Assembly: GCF_024298885.1 (NCBI RefSeq) | Contig: NZ_CP101166.1 | Coordinates: forward strand, 1,984,001 to 2,048,000 | DNA length: 64,000 bases | Reading direction: 5' to 3' | Origin: Haloglomus halophilum | Lineage (GTDB): Archaea; Halobacteriota; Halobacteria; Halobacteriales; Haloarculaceae | Shown here: positions 8,392-16,769 of the stretch, in pieces | How the letters are laid out: every line of letters begins with the position of its first letter | How positions within the stretch are numbered: position 1 is the stretch's first letter | Notes under the pieces: generated by a model | Told to the model about the DNA's origin: nothing | The model's database searches: none | The model's input: the letters and a program-made list of their open reading frames with translations, nothing else | Program-made: the position numbers and the translations under genes

Positions 8392-10340
8392 GACACCACC
8401 ACCGGGAGGTCCCGGGTCCGTGCCAGCGCGAGTGGAAGCGGCGTGTCGGGCGCCCAGTCGATGACCGGCACGCCCTGGTGTCGGAGCGTGGCCATCCGGA
8501 GTCGGCGCTCCACGCTGGCGAGCCGTCTCCCGGTCGTCGCCGCCCCGGTCGGGTCGGGGCTGAGGACGGTGACCGGAACGCCACACGCCTCGAGTTCACG
8601 CGCGAGTTCGACCGGCGTCCCGTCGGCCAGCGGCGAGCACAGGACCACCTGGGTTCCGCTCGGCAGCCGCCGGCGCAGCCTGGCCAGGTACGTCGACCGG
8701 ACGAACGGCGCCTCGTCCGAGGTGGTGAACGCCGGGTCGGTCGCCAGCAGGTCGCGGAGCCGGGCCTGATGGTCGGTTCCGCTCCCCGGTCCGAGCCAGG
8801 CAGGCGTCGCCGAGACGGCGCTGATGCCGACCCGGCTCCCGGCGTCGAGCAGGGCGGTCGCCAGCACGTCCGCGGCCTCGATGGCCCGGTGGCGCGCGTT
8901 CCGGGTGCTCGTGTCGGGCGCCACCGCGGCGGCCTCGCGCCCGTCGACCGCCAGTACCACGTCCGTCCGGCGCTCCTGCTGGAACTCGATGGTCGCGAGG
9001 TCCCCGGTCCGGGCGAAGCGCTTCCAGTCGATCAGCGAGAGCGGGTCCCCGGGACGATGGTCCCGGACCGCGTGGAAGGCCAGCCCGCTCCCGCCGTCGT
9101 CGGCCGCGACCGGCCCCACGTGCCCGGTCGTCTCCGCGCGGAGCGGCACGCCCGGCGGGTCCGCCAGTCGCGGCCGACAGGTCAGGCTCTCGCCACGGAC
9201 CGTCGGTTCGACGCGCCGCTCGCGCTCGCCCGTCGCGTCCCGAAGGGTGACGACCGGCGTATCGAACTCGTGGTCGCCGTACTCCGCGGTCACGGTGTAC
9301 GTGAACCGGGTCGACTCGTCCGGGCGGAGCGTCGTCACCGTCCCCGGCTCCCCGTCGGTCACGGCGAGCGCCTCCGGAACGCCGTCGACGAGGCGGACAT
9401 CGGGAAGCACCCGGTCCCCCTCGTTGCGCACGGTGACGGTGACCCGAACGGGGTCACCCCGGTCGGGGTGGTCGGTGCTCAGCGACCGCTCCACCAGCAG
9501 CGATGCCTCCGTCGGCGTGCCCGCACGGCCGTACGCGGCGTACGCGACCATCCCGACGCCGATGGCTGCGGGCACCAGAAGCCCCGGCCGCCGCGTGAAC
9601 ACGGCGATGCCGACGGTGACGAGCGTCAGTGCCCCGACGCCGGTCCAGCGCCCAGTCGACGTGGGCCCGTCCGGTAGCGCCGCCATGACGGCCGGGTCCG
9701 GTTCCCCGTTGGGTGCCTCCGGGCCTGTGCGGGCGTGAGCACCTCGGCGTTCCTCCGCGTCGGTGGCGGCGTCCCGGTCGTGGTGGTCGTCGCGGGTCTC
9801 CTCGTGGGTGATCCGGGAGAGCTCGTCGACGACCGCCCGGGCCTGACCGACGACCGCGGGCTCGCCACCGAGCCAGGTCGGCCGCCGCAGCGTCCGGTCG
9901 ATTACCCCTGGCGCGAAGAAGGCGGCCGCGGCGCGGCTGTCCGTCCAGTCACCCGAGCGGAGCTGCTCCCTGGCGGTTCCGGGGTCGAGGTTCCGGAGCG
10001 TGGTCAGGATGTCGACCGCCGTCGCCTCCAGCCGGTCGCGGGCCGCCGCCGAGCGCGACCGGAGCTGTCGGTCGAACGCTGCGCCCGTGTCGGCGGCGTG
10101 GTCCGTGGCCACCACGGGCCGTCGGTTCGGCGCGTCGCTCGCACTCGTCCGTCGCGTTCCGCTGGAATATCGGCGCACGAGCGCGCCGACGCCGGCCACG
10201 GAGACGACCACGCCCAGCGCCGACACGACGGCCTCGCTGGTGTCCAGCCCGACCGTCAGCGGCGGGGTCGCAAGGAGGAGGAGGCCGAACAGTACCGCCG
10301 TGACGCCAGCGCCCGCCGTAACCCCGCGGACGACGTTCAT
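8388..10340 (-). CDS. Fused DUF7269-DUF58 membrane protein (MoxR partner)
   Basis: A 650-residue protein. Residues 1-200 have two N-terminal spans (VTAVLFGLLLLATPPL, VVSALGVVVSVAGVGAL) and a helical cytosolic region with LDPGTAREQLRSGDWTDSRAA, matching the separate DUF7269 family of this cluster. An acidic linker follows, then two further spans near residues 235-275 and a CARDB-like beta domain (VRVTVTVRNEGDRVLPDV). The DUF58 core has the signature DPLSLIDWKRFARTGDL with IEFQQER, then a vWA-like C-terminal fold starting DVVLAVDG. DUF58 proteins are partners of MoxR ATPases. ATGA overlaps on both sides show an operon. Having both families in one chain is unusual. Confidence 0.88.
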   Translation of the reverse strand: MNVVRGVTAGAGVTAVLFGLLLLATPPLTVGLDTSEAVVSALGVVVSVAGVGALVRRYSSGTRRTSASDAPNRRPVVATDHAADTGAAFDRQLRSRSAAARDRLEATAVDILTTLRNLDPGTAREQLRSGDWTDSRAAAAFFAPGVIDRTLRRPTWLGGEPAVVGQARAVVDELSRITHEETRDDHHDRDAATDAEERRGAHARTGPEAPNGEPDPAVMAALPDGPTSTGRWTGVGALTLVTVGIAVFTRRPGLLVPAAIGVGMVAYAAYGRAGTPTEASLLVERSLSTDHPDRGDPVRVTVTVRNEGDRVLPDVRLVDGVPEALAVTDGEPGTVTTLRPDESTRFTYTVTAEYGDHEFDTPVVTLRDATGERERRVEPTVRGESLTCRPRLADPPGVPLRAETTGHVGPVAADDGGSGLAFHAVRDHRPGDPLSLIDWKRFARTGDLATIEFQQERRTDVVLAVDGREAAAVAPDTSTRNARHRAIEAADVLATALLDAGSRVGISAVSATPAWLGPGSGTDHQARLRDLLATDPAFTTSDEAPFVRSTYLARLRRRLPSGTQVVLCSPLADGTPVELARELEACGVPVTVLSPDPTGAATTGRRLASVERRLRMATLRHQGVPVIDWAPDTPLPLALARTRDLPVVVS

Positions 10341-11044
10341 GCGTCGCCCTCCCCGGCGAGTTCCTCGAGGGCGACCTGGGCTCGGAACGTCCGGTCGGCC
10401 GACGGCTCGGCCTCCCCGTAGCGGACCTGCTCGAACGCCCGGGTCAGCGACTCCACGGGCTCCCGGTCGAAGCCCTGCTCGACGGCCGTCCGGGCGAGTT
10501 CTCGGGGCGTCATCACGTGGGGGCGGGTGACCTCGAGCCGCCGGACCATCTCGCACCAGGCCTGGTACACCTCGTTCGACGGGTCGAGGTCACCGGGGGG
10601 CACCGGCGGCTCCGCTGTCGGTGACGGCTCCCCGCCGGCGGTCTCCGACCGCTCCTCGAACCCTTCGGGGGTACGCCAGAGCCACCGCACCCAGACCATC
10701 GCCCCGACGCCCGTCAGGGCGGTGACGGCCGTCCCGGCGGCGGCCAGTATCGGGAGCAGGTCCGCCCCGCTGCCGGGGTCGCGCCGGCTGGCGACCGATT
10801 CGTTCTCCGTCCCGTTCGGCGGCTCGAAGTACTGGTAGTACGCCTGGAGCCACGGGGTGCTGGACAGGTTCAACCCATTCGGCCCGGGCGGGTCCTCGAG
10901 GGTCGTGTTCCCCTCGACGAACGTCCCCGAGCTCACCGACTGGGTCTGCGCCCCGATGGCCGACGGGAAGATGGCCCCGCCGAGGCTGAGGGACCCGACG
11001 GCTACGGCTGCAACGACGATGATGCGCAGCTGTCTCCCGTTCAT
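10337..11044 (-). CDS. DUF4129 domain membrane protein
   Basis: A 235-residue protein with an N-terminal signal or anchor (IIVVAAVAVGSLSLGGAIF), an extracytoplasmic segment, one span near LLPILAAAGTAVTALTG, and a C-terminal cytosolic DUF4129 domain with VYQAWCEMVRRLE, TPRELARTAVEQG and a final TRAFEQVRYGE. DUF4129 domains accompany MoxR-DUF58 systems and transglutaminase-like proteins. It heads the operon; a palindromic GGATATTTATCC TATA element at 11078-11089 favours the ATG at 11044 over one at 11071. The stop overlaps the next ATG. Confidence 0.85.
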   Translation of the reverse strand: MNGRQLRIIVVAAVAVGSLSLGGAIFPSAIGAQTQSVSSGTFVEGNTTLEDPPGPNGLNLSSTPWLQAYYQYFEPPNGTENESVASRRDPGSGADLLPILAAAGTAVTALTGVGAMVWVRWLWRTPEGFEERSETAGGEPSPTAEPPVPPGDLDPSNEVYQAWCEMVRRLEVTRPHVMTPRELARTAVEQGFDREPVESLTRAFEQVRYGEAEPSADRTFRAQVALEELAGEGDA

Positions 11045-11237
11045 CGCGGCGACCTTGTCAACGCCCCGCATCCTCCGGATAAATATCCTTCCCCGGCTCC
11101 TGCCGGCGGTTGAAACTGTGCGCTCGCCCTCGGGCTGTTCCGGGGCGGTCCCCCGGCGCAGGTACTCGCCCGGTCGGTGCTCCGACGGCCGGGACCCGGC
11201 CGTCCGTGGTCGGGGATAAGGGTCGGGACATAGCCGG

Positions 11238-11250
11238 GAGAATACTTATT
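11238..11250 (+). promoter_or_regulatory. TATA-box promoter of the HTH_10 regulator transcript
   Basis: AATACTTATT lies about 24 nt upstream of the ATG at 11269, the normal haloarchaeal distance from TATA box to transcription start. This places the likely start at the first codon of the short leader frame rather than at the regulator gene. Confidence 0.5.
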
Positions 11251-11268
11251 CAGGAACCAGGAGTCACG

Positions 11269-11337
11269 ATGGACACCAGCACGGGGCCCGTCGGAGCGCC
11301 GGCCGGCCCCGGTCCAGACCCAACAGCCAAGCGGTAG
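11269..11337 (+). CDS. Possible 22-residue leader peptide (uORF)
   Basis: Encodes MDTSTGPVGAPAGPGPDPTA plus two basic residues, ending 7 nt before the ATG of the HTH_10 regulator. Its ATG sits where a leaderless transcript from the TATA box would begin. Proline- and glycine-rich content suggests slow translation, so a leader/attenuation or translational-coupling role is possible. No homology is claimed and a chance frame cannot be excluded. Confidence 0.35.
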   Translation: MDTSTGPVGAPAGPGPDPTAKR

Positions 11338-11344
11338 CCCGACG

Positions 11345-11995
11345 ATGAGAGCCGCATCAGTCACGTTGTCGCCCCCGGACCACGGGTTCAACGGGGTCGA
11401 CAGAACGATCCAGGAGGTCGAGCCGGTGTCGCGGCAGAAGCTCCTGTACGTCGATGTCTTCGCCGACGACACCTGCCTGCTCGTCTACCTGCTGTCCGGG
11501 GAGCGTCCCGGGCGGCTCCGGCAGGCCCTCGACCGTCGGGAGTCCGTCATCAGGAGCCGCCTGCAGGCCCAGCGGAACTTCCACACGCTGTACGCGCATG
11601 TCGATGCCGGGCAGCCCCTGACCGATGTCGTTCGCGCCATCCAACGGCACGCGCTCGTGTACAAGCGGCCACTCCTGTTCAAGGACGACCGGATCGCCGT
11701 CACCCTCGGTGGCTCACCGGGGGCGCTCCGCCAGGCACTCGACGAGATGCCGGCGAGCGTCGCCGTCACCGTCGACAGGGTCGGCGACTACGAGCCCGGC
11801 GTACACAGCGTCCTCTCGCTGCTGACCGACCGGCAGCGGGAGGCCCTCCGGGCCGCGGTCGCGGCGGGCTACTACGATACCCCCCGGCAGCTGACCTGTG
11901 CGGAACTCGGTGCGGAACTGGACTGTGCCCCCAGCACTGCCAACGACCTGGTCAGGCAGGCCGAGCGAACCGTGATGTCGGCGCTCTGGGTGTGA
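11345..11995 (+). CDS. Bat-like HTH_10 transcriptional regulator
   Basis: A 216-residue regulator of the haloarchaeal bacterio-opsin-activator type. The C terminus (residues 158-216) is the HTH_10 domain: LLTDRQREALRAAVAAGYYDTPRQ, then ELGAELDCAPSTANDLVRQAE, the usual recognition helix. The N-terminal 150 residues form a sensor with no PAS, GAF or cysteine-cluster signature; the repeated arginines in RRESVIRSRLQAQRNFHTLY suggest ligand or protein contacts. Regulated genes are unknown. It is a monocistronic gene behind a short leader frame. Confidence 0.88.
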   Translation: MRAASVTLSPPDHGFNGVDRTIQEVEPVSRQKLLYVDVFADDTCLLVYLLSGERPGRLRQALDRRESVIRSRLQAQRNFHTLYAHVDAGQPLTDVVRAIQRHALVYKRPLLFKDDRIAVTLGGSPGALRQALDEMPASVAVTVDRVGDYEPGVHSVLSLLTDRQREALRAAVAAGYYDTPRQLTCAELGAELDCAPSTANDLVRQAERTVMSALWV

Positions 11996-12121
11996 ACGGC
12001 GGGCTGCGGGTGGACTGGCCGGACCGACGGTCCGTGCTTGCCTCCTGGCTCCGCTGATAAACTATCGTAAATAATCGCGATAAACCCTATCTACTGGACA
12101 GTTAATCAGATTGGTGGAACG

Positions 12122-13465
12122 ATGCGTCCCGCACGTACGCTCTCGATAGCCGTGGTTGTACTGGCACTCGCGATGTCACTGTGGGCGGCGCCGACCGCAG
12201 CGACGCCGGACGACGGGTTGCTGGGTGGTGACTCGTCCGCCGGCGATGGGTTGCTCGGTGGAGATTCGGGGATCGACGCCGGTTCCGACGGTGTCTCCAT
12301 CGCGGGTGATGACGGCGTCTCGGTGGGAACCGACGGCGTCTCCGTCGGCGGTGACGGGGGTGTCAACGTCAGTACCGACGGTGTGACTGTCGCCGGCCAG
12401 GAGGCCGGCACCGACGCGGTGGGCGGGCTCGGCGAGACCGATTCCCTGGCCCCGTCCGGCACGACCGATGGCCTCCTGGATGTACCGAACGTCAGCGATG
12501 GCCTTCCGGGGGGCCCTGGTATCGGTGACGGGGCTCCGGGCGTCGGTACGCTCATCGGTCCCGACGGCGTGGTCGACACGGAAGACTCGGACGTGAACCT
12601 GAGCCGTGTCGACGTGCTCGGTCCGCTTCCCAACACGGACGGTGAGCAGGTCGAGGACACCCTCAGCGGTAGCACCGAGGACGTCCCGGTTGGCAGTGCT
12701 CTGGAGCCGGTAGAGACGCTTCCAACCGAACAGGCCCCGGGTCCGCAGGCACTCCCGGTCGGCTCCGACAGCCAGATCGGCTGTTCGAAGCCGGTAACGG
12801 CCGGCGACCTCCCCCTCGAGGCCGTGCCGTACATCGACGACCTGCCGGTCCAGCCCCCGACCGTGCCGCTCCTCCCGACGCGGGTGGCCTCACCGGAGAA
12901 CCTGGCCGGACTCGGATTCAGCTTCGCTCCCGACACGTGTGAGATCTACGACCCGGATAACCCGTCGATCGACCCGACTGACCCACCGACGAACCCGACC
13001 GGTGAGTACCGGACGGCGGACTTCTCCGCTACCGATGAGAAAGCGTCGTACTACGGTCTCGGCGGAGGTGAGCTCGAGGAGGGTGGCCCCGGCTGGGATG
13101 GATTGTTCATCTTCCTGCTCACCGAGGAGCGTGTCGCCAGCGTGAACGAGGTCACCGTGACCGATGGACAGACCGACAACTACGCCGGGGTCGAGACCGA
13201 CATGCGGGCCCAGCGGGACCTGGAGCACTCGCAAGGGGAGCTCACCGTCTACATCCCCGGTGCTGGTGGGCTGAACACCGGCTTCGAGTGCGGTAACGTC
13301 CCCGAGCACGAGGTCGACCCGCTCGAGGAGCCGACCGCGACCTGCGAGATCGACCAGCCGATTCCGGAGGTCGTCACGCCCGAGAAGGTCGTCAACGTCA
13401 TCAAGAACCCGCCGGAGTACGACCTCCCCAACATCGAGGGTGACCAGCTTCCGATAGACGTGTAG
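12122..13465 (+). CDS. Secreted acidic protein with DGVSVGG-type repeats
   Basis: A 447-residue exported protein. Residues 1-27 are a Sec signal peptide (LSIAVVVLALAMSLWAAPTAA). Residues 30-130 are low-complexity: imperfect GDDGVSVGTDGVSVGG units. The C-terminal half is ordered, with cysteines spaced near residues 221, 280, 395 and 413 that could pair outside the cell, and a beta-rich segment (VNEVTVTDGQTDNYAGV). No enzyme motif. Upstream DNA is AT-rich (12060-12115) and holds the promoter. Function unknown; surface or secreted role inferred. Confidence 0.8.
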   Translation: MRPARTLSIAVVVLALAMSLWAAPTAATPDDGLLGGDSSAGDGLLGGDSGIDAGSDGVSIAGDDGVSVGTDGVSVGGDGGVNVSTDGVTVAGQEAGTDAVGGLGETDSLAPSGTTDGLLDVPNVSDGLPGGPGIGDGAPGVGTLIGPDGVVDTEDSDVNLSRVDVLGPLPNTDGEQVEDTLSGSTEDVPVGSALEPVETLPTEQAPGPQALPVGSDSQIGCSKPVTAGDLPLEAVPYIDDLPVQPPTVPLLPTRVASPENLAGLGFSFAPDTCEIYDPDNPSIDPTDPPTNPTGEYRTADFSATDEKASYYGLGGGELEEGGPGWDGLFIFLLTEERVASVNEVTVTDGQTDNYAGVETDMRAQRDLEHSQGELTVYIPGAGGLNTGFECGNVPEHEVDPLEEPTATCEIDQPIPEVVTPEKVVNVIKNPPEYDLPNIEGDQLPIDV

Positions 13466-13501
13466 CCCGCGTTCCAGCCGCCGCAGCCGGCCCCCTCCGG
13501 C

Positions 13502-13933
13502 TCAGCTCATGTCGACGGTGCCGGACTCCGCGTCCAGCACTCCCTGCTCGAACTCGTCCCCGTACTGCTCGGTCACCCACTGTTCGACCCGTTCCTCCTG
13601 TCGTTCGACCGTCCACTCGTCCTCGGGGAACGACTCGAACGACTCCCAGCCGCCCGCCTCGTCCGAGTAGCCGAGGAGGTGGACCTCGCCGGCCTCGCTA
13701 CGGTAGAACGCCATCGTGTAGATGACGTACGGGTCGTCACCGCCTTTCAGCACCGACAGCGGCACGATTCGGGGGTCCTGCTGCTTGAGCTGTTCGGCCT
13801 CGTCGTTCGTCAGTGCCCGGGCTGGCAGTGCGTCGATCACACCCACGGGTTCGCTCAATTCGGATAAAATACTTCGGGCGTCCCATCCACTGACGGCGCT
13901 GGACGGCTCGCAACTGCGGCTGGAGCGTCCCAC
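13502..13933 (-). CDS. Hypothetical acidic protein
   Basis: A 143-residue acidic soluble protein. The core (VIDALPARALTNDEAEQL to the end) is well composed, while the first 28 residues are less certain; internal GTG codons at valines 30 and 32 are alternative starts. The minus-strand TATA-like AAATTATAT at about 13968 supports the GTG start at 13933. The region YVIYTMAFYRSEAGEVHLLGY predicts beta strands. No family recognised. Confidence 0.62.
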   Translation of the reverse strand: MGRSSRSCEPSSAVSGWDARSILSELSEPVGVIDALPARALTNDEAEQLKQQDPRIVPLSVLKGGDDPYVIYTMAFYRSEAGEVHLLGYSDEAGGWESFESFPEDEWTVERQEERVEQWVTEQYGDEFEQGVLDAESGTVDMS

Positions 13934-14560
13934 GGTCCGGGTGAGGTCACGGTACTCGGTGAGGGATATAATTTATTGGAAAAATGCCCAGAGTTCGGTT
14001 CCGGAGATAATTCGGCGGAGACGCTACGAAATGGCTTATGAAGCCATCGAATCGCCTTATCTCGGTTCGAAAATGCTGCTCTCCGATATCCCCGGTAGAT
14101 ATTATTCCTCGCACTATCTGCGGAGGGGCGCAGGATGTGGCGGAGGGAGTGGCCGACCCCGATTCGTCGCGAGTGCCGCCCCAGATTCGGCGGGTCATCT
14201 CCCGGCACTCTGGGCCCACAACGGGGCGATTCTGGGTGGAAACCGCTCTGCTGCGGCTCGCTGAGCTGTCGACAGATTAGACAGCCACCCCGGACACGAG
14301 CCTTCGGCGAACTAGTCCATCTGGGTACTCGTGACGCCTCGGCATTCTATATAGTTATATCACCCGACATTACAACTTCTACTGTCAGGATTCGCTTCCT
14401 CGGTGCTAGATGGGTTCGTCGGAATATTTTTCATATTGGTGGTGGACGGGTGTGTTATTGTGATTTAGGCGTTCTATGTGTGTTGAATTTCGAATATCTG
14501 GCGATATGATAGAAATGTTGGTTCAAGTGCAGTAGAGGCGCCGGCCGACACCACGGGACG
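13934..14560. other. AT-rich intergenic gap, possible decayed insertion
   Basis: 627 bp with clearly lower GC than its neighbours, especially 13965-14110 and 14340-14520 (runs such as ATATAGTTATATCA and GGAATATTTTTCATATTGG). Short frames on both strands lack haloarchaeal codon bias. No tRNA, transposase remnant or clear hairpin was identified. The left edge carries the promoter of the flanking minus-strand gene. Confidence 0.55.
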
Positions 14561-14773
14561 CTACTCCATCTCCTCGGTGGAGACGAACGACCCTTCCTCG
14601 GCGGTAATCCAGGCCGTCGTTCGCTCGAGGTCGTCCGCGTCGAAGGGGTAGATGGTACACTCGGTCGGCCGGTGCCGTGACAGCACGAGTTCGGCCACTA
14701 ACAGCGGCCGGTCCGCGGCGTCCGCTGCGTTCGCCGTGCGGTCTCCTTCCCCGTCGGTGGTGTGTTCTGACAT
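14561..14773 (-). CDS. DUF7511-like small protein
   Basis: A 70-residue acidic protein ending in TTAWITAEEGSFVSTEEME. The core LSRHRPTECTIYPFDADD followed by ITAEEGSFVS is the recurrent pattern of the small haloarchaeal DUF7511 proteins (recognised from memory). Function unknown. It is monocistronic, next to the AT-rich gap. Confidence 0.78.
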   Translation of the reverse strand: MSEHTTDGEGDRTANAADAADRPLLVAELVLSRHRPTECTIYPFDADDLERTTAWITAEEGSFVSTEEME

Positions 14774-14950
14774 GGTCTCTGCGGTCGGCTTCGTGGCCGC
14801 TATCCTTCGATACGGCCGGAGCGGACAAAGCCCTGTGTGGCGGTTCTCGGCCCGTGAGAAATCCTGGCCCGATGGCGGGGGCCCGCTTCCGTCGCGGAAC
14901 CGGCCCGGTTCGCTCGCTACCGCGCTGCTACGAGCCTGCCGCGCTCGAGG

Positions 14951-16165
14951 TCAGCCTTCGAGCATCCAGCCGAAGCGCTTCTCCCAGTAGTCCTCGCTCG
15001 GCGGCTTCTTGCTCTTGTCCCGGGTCTTCCGGTCGCGGATCTGCCGCTCGAGGACCGCCCGGGCCTCGTTGAGCGCGTGGCTCGCGCCGTACCCCTCGCC
15101 CGAGCCGAGGTAGAGACCGCGGTCGGTGTGGAGGCGGACGCGGGCCAGCAGGAGCGGCGTCCCCCGGTGTTGCTCGTCGTGTTCGTGGAGGTGGACCTTC
15201 GCGTCGAGGACGGACATCCCGCCGTCGCGGTCGTCGAACCCGTCGACGAGCGCGACCACGTCCTCGTAGGAGGCGTCGTCGAGCAGGCTGCTCCCGTACA
15301 CCTGGACCGCCCGGCTCCCCTCGACCTCCCAGGTGAGCGCGTCGAGGACGTCGGTCTTGGTGATGATGCCGTCGGGTTCCCCGTCGGCCTCGACGACCAG
15401 CGAGGAGCCGCCGAACTCGAACATCTCCTCGACGGCGGCCGCCACCGTCGCCGACGGCTCGGTGGTCCGCACCGGCGAGACCATCACGTCCCGGACCGGC
15501 AGGTCGAGGACCCGCTGGGACTCGCCCTCGCGGGCGCCGAAGCCGCCCGTGGCGCGGCCGCTCCCGGCCGACAGCTCCCCGCCGAACGGGTCCGTGCCGC
15601 CGCCCTCGCCGCCCTGACTCTGCTGGGTCGCCCGGACGGTCAGCCCCGTCACGTCGTACAGGCTGAGGATGCCGACCGGCGTGTCGTCCTCGACGACCGG
15701 GAGGTGCGAGACGCGGTGCTCCCGGAGCGTGTTGAGCGCGTCCCCGAACGTCGCGTCCGGCGCCACCGAGACGAGGCTGTCGGTGCAGACCTCCCCGACC
15801 GTCACGGCGTCGAGGTGCGGCAGGACGGCCTCCAGCACGCCGTCGACGGTGACGACGCCGACGAGGTCCTCGCCCTCGAAGACGGGCAGCACCTGCGCGT
15901 CCGCATCCAGCATCAGCTGTGCGACCTTCCGGATGTCCTCGTCGGGTGCCAGCCGGGGCACGTGCCAGACCAGCGAGCCGACCTTCTCGTCCGGCTGGTG
16001 CTGCGAGGTGGCGAGCTGTCGCCGGGTGACGACCCCCTCGAACCGGTCGCCGCGGACCACGACCCCCTTGACCGCGGGGTCGTCGAACGCGCCGGCCAGT
16101 TTCGAGACCCGCGCCTCGGGGTCGAACTCGACGAACTCCTGTGAAACGATGTCTGCGATGTCCAT
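14951..16165 (-). CDS. Four-CBS protein with C-terminal HPF/RaiA-like domain
   Basis: A 404-residue soluble protein. Residues 1-290 hold four CBS motifs in two Bateman pairs: VVRGDRFEGVVTRRQL; VLPVFEGEDLVGVVTVDGVL; VSHLPVVEDDTPVGILSLYDV; SSLVVEADGEPDGIITKTDVL. CBS pairs bind adenine nucleotides. The last 115 residues follow the hibernation-promoting-factor order: strand RAVQVYGSS, helix YEDVVALVDGF, strand VLDAKVHLHEH, strand LLLARVRLHTDRG, then helix ASHALNEARAVLERQIRDRK. This suggests an energy-sensing ribosome hibernation or dimerisation factor, like the archaeal CBS-type ribosome dimerisation factors. Start MDIADIVSQ at 16165 is chosen; upstream in-frame residues lack conservation-like composition. 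Confidence 0.86.
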   Translation of the reverse strand: MDIADIVSQEFVEFDPEARVSKLAGAFDDPAVKGVVVRGDRFEGVVTRRQLATSQHQPDEKVGSLVWHVPRLAPDEDIRKVAQLMLDADAQVLPVFEGEDLVGVVTVDGVLEAVLPHLDAVTVGEVCTDSLVSVAPDATFGDALNTLREHRVSHLPVVEDDTPVGILSLYDVTGLTVRATQQSQGGEGGGTDPFGGELSAGSGRATGGFGAREGESQRVLDLPVRDVMVSPVRTTEPSATVAAAVEEMFEFGGSSLVVEADGEPDGIITKTDVLDALTWEVEGSRAVQVYGSSLLDDASYEDVVALVDGFDDRDGGMSVLDAKVHLHEHDEQHRGTPLLLARVRLHTDRGLYLGSGEGYGASHALNEARAVLERQIRDRKTRDKSKKPPSEDYWEKRFGWMLEG

Positions 16166-16353
16166 AGCTGTAGATTGCTGCTGCTCGGTGTTCCCGCGCC
16201 GATACCACTTGCCGCCGTGTGAGATGGTGACAGGTTGCAGTTCGACGGGCAGTGACAAGAATCCGCCGCTGGTTCTCGGGCTCTGGTAACCAACCGGTCC
16301 TCCCGTGGCTGGGTTCCCGCGGCTCGCCCGTCTGCTCCGCGAGCGCCGGAACC

Positions 16354-16385
16354 TTTACATTGGCATATTCCAATATACGAATATG
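16354..16385 (+). promoter_or_regulatory. arsR promoter with overlapping palindromic operator candidate
   Basis: TATA-like TTTACAT (16354-16360) lies about 26 nt before the arsR ATG. Between them, CATATTC (16364-16370) and GAATATG (16379-16385) form a perfect 7-bp inverted repeat with an 8-bp spacer, the second arm ending in the start codon itself. The arms resemble the ATATTC/GAATAT half sites of ArsR/SmtB operators. Binding there would cover the transcription start, which fits autorepression. Confidence 0.7.
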
Positions 16386-16769
16386 GTCCCCGACCCAGAC
16401 AGCGGTCCGGTCGAGTCCCGAGATGGACAGTCCGGTTCGGATGCGAGCGGCAGCTGCTGTTCGAGTGTCTCGCACGACCTGACGGAGCACGACGTGGAAC
16501 TCGACGTCCGGACGTTCTCCGCGCTGGCGAACGGGACGCGGTACGAGGCCCTCCGGCTCCTCGCGGCGGCGGACGGGGAGGTCTGTGCCTGTGACCTGGA
16601 GCCGGAGCTCGGCGTGAACCAGAGCTCCACGAGCCGTGCGCTGAGTGCGCTGCACCAGGCGGGGCTCGTCGAGCGGCGCAAGGAGGGCCGCTGGCGCTAC
16701 TACACGACGACGCCCCGTGCCGAGACGCTCCTGACGGCGGTCGAGACGACGCGGGAGGACGTGCTATGA
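16383..16769 (+). CDS. arsR: ArsR-family metalloregulatory repressor
   Basis: A 128-residue winged-helix repressor. The HTH spans LDVRTFSALANGTRYEALRLLAAADGEVCACDLEPELGVNQSSTSRALSAL in blocks typical of ArsR (ALAN.TR, L.V.QSSTSRAL), followed by the wing RRKEGRWRYYTT. Cysteines at the N-terminal CC pair and in EVCACDL are candidate arsenite ligands. The stop overlaps arsM as ATGA, so the two are cotranscribed. Likely autorepressed through the palindrome over its start codon and relieved by trivalent arsenic. Confidence 0.9.
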   Translation: MVPDPDSGPVESRDGQSGSDASGSCCSSVSHDLTEHDVELDVRTFSALANGTRYEALRLLAAADGEVCACDLEPELGVNQSSTSRALSALHQAGLVERRKEGRWRYYTTTPRAETLLTAVETTREDVL

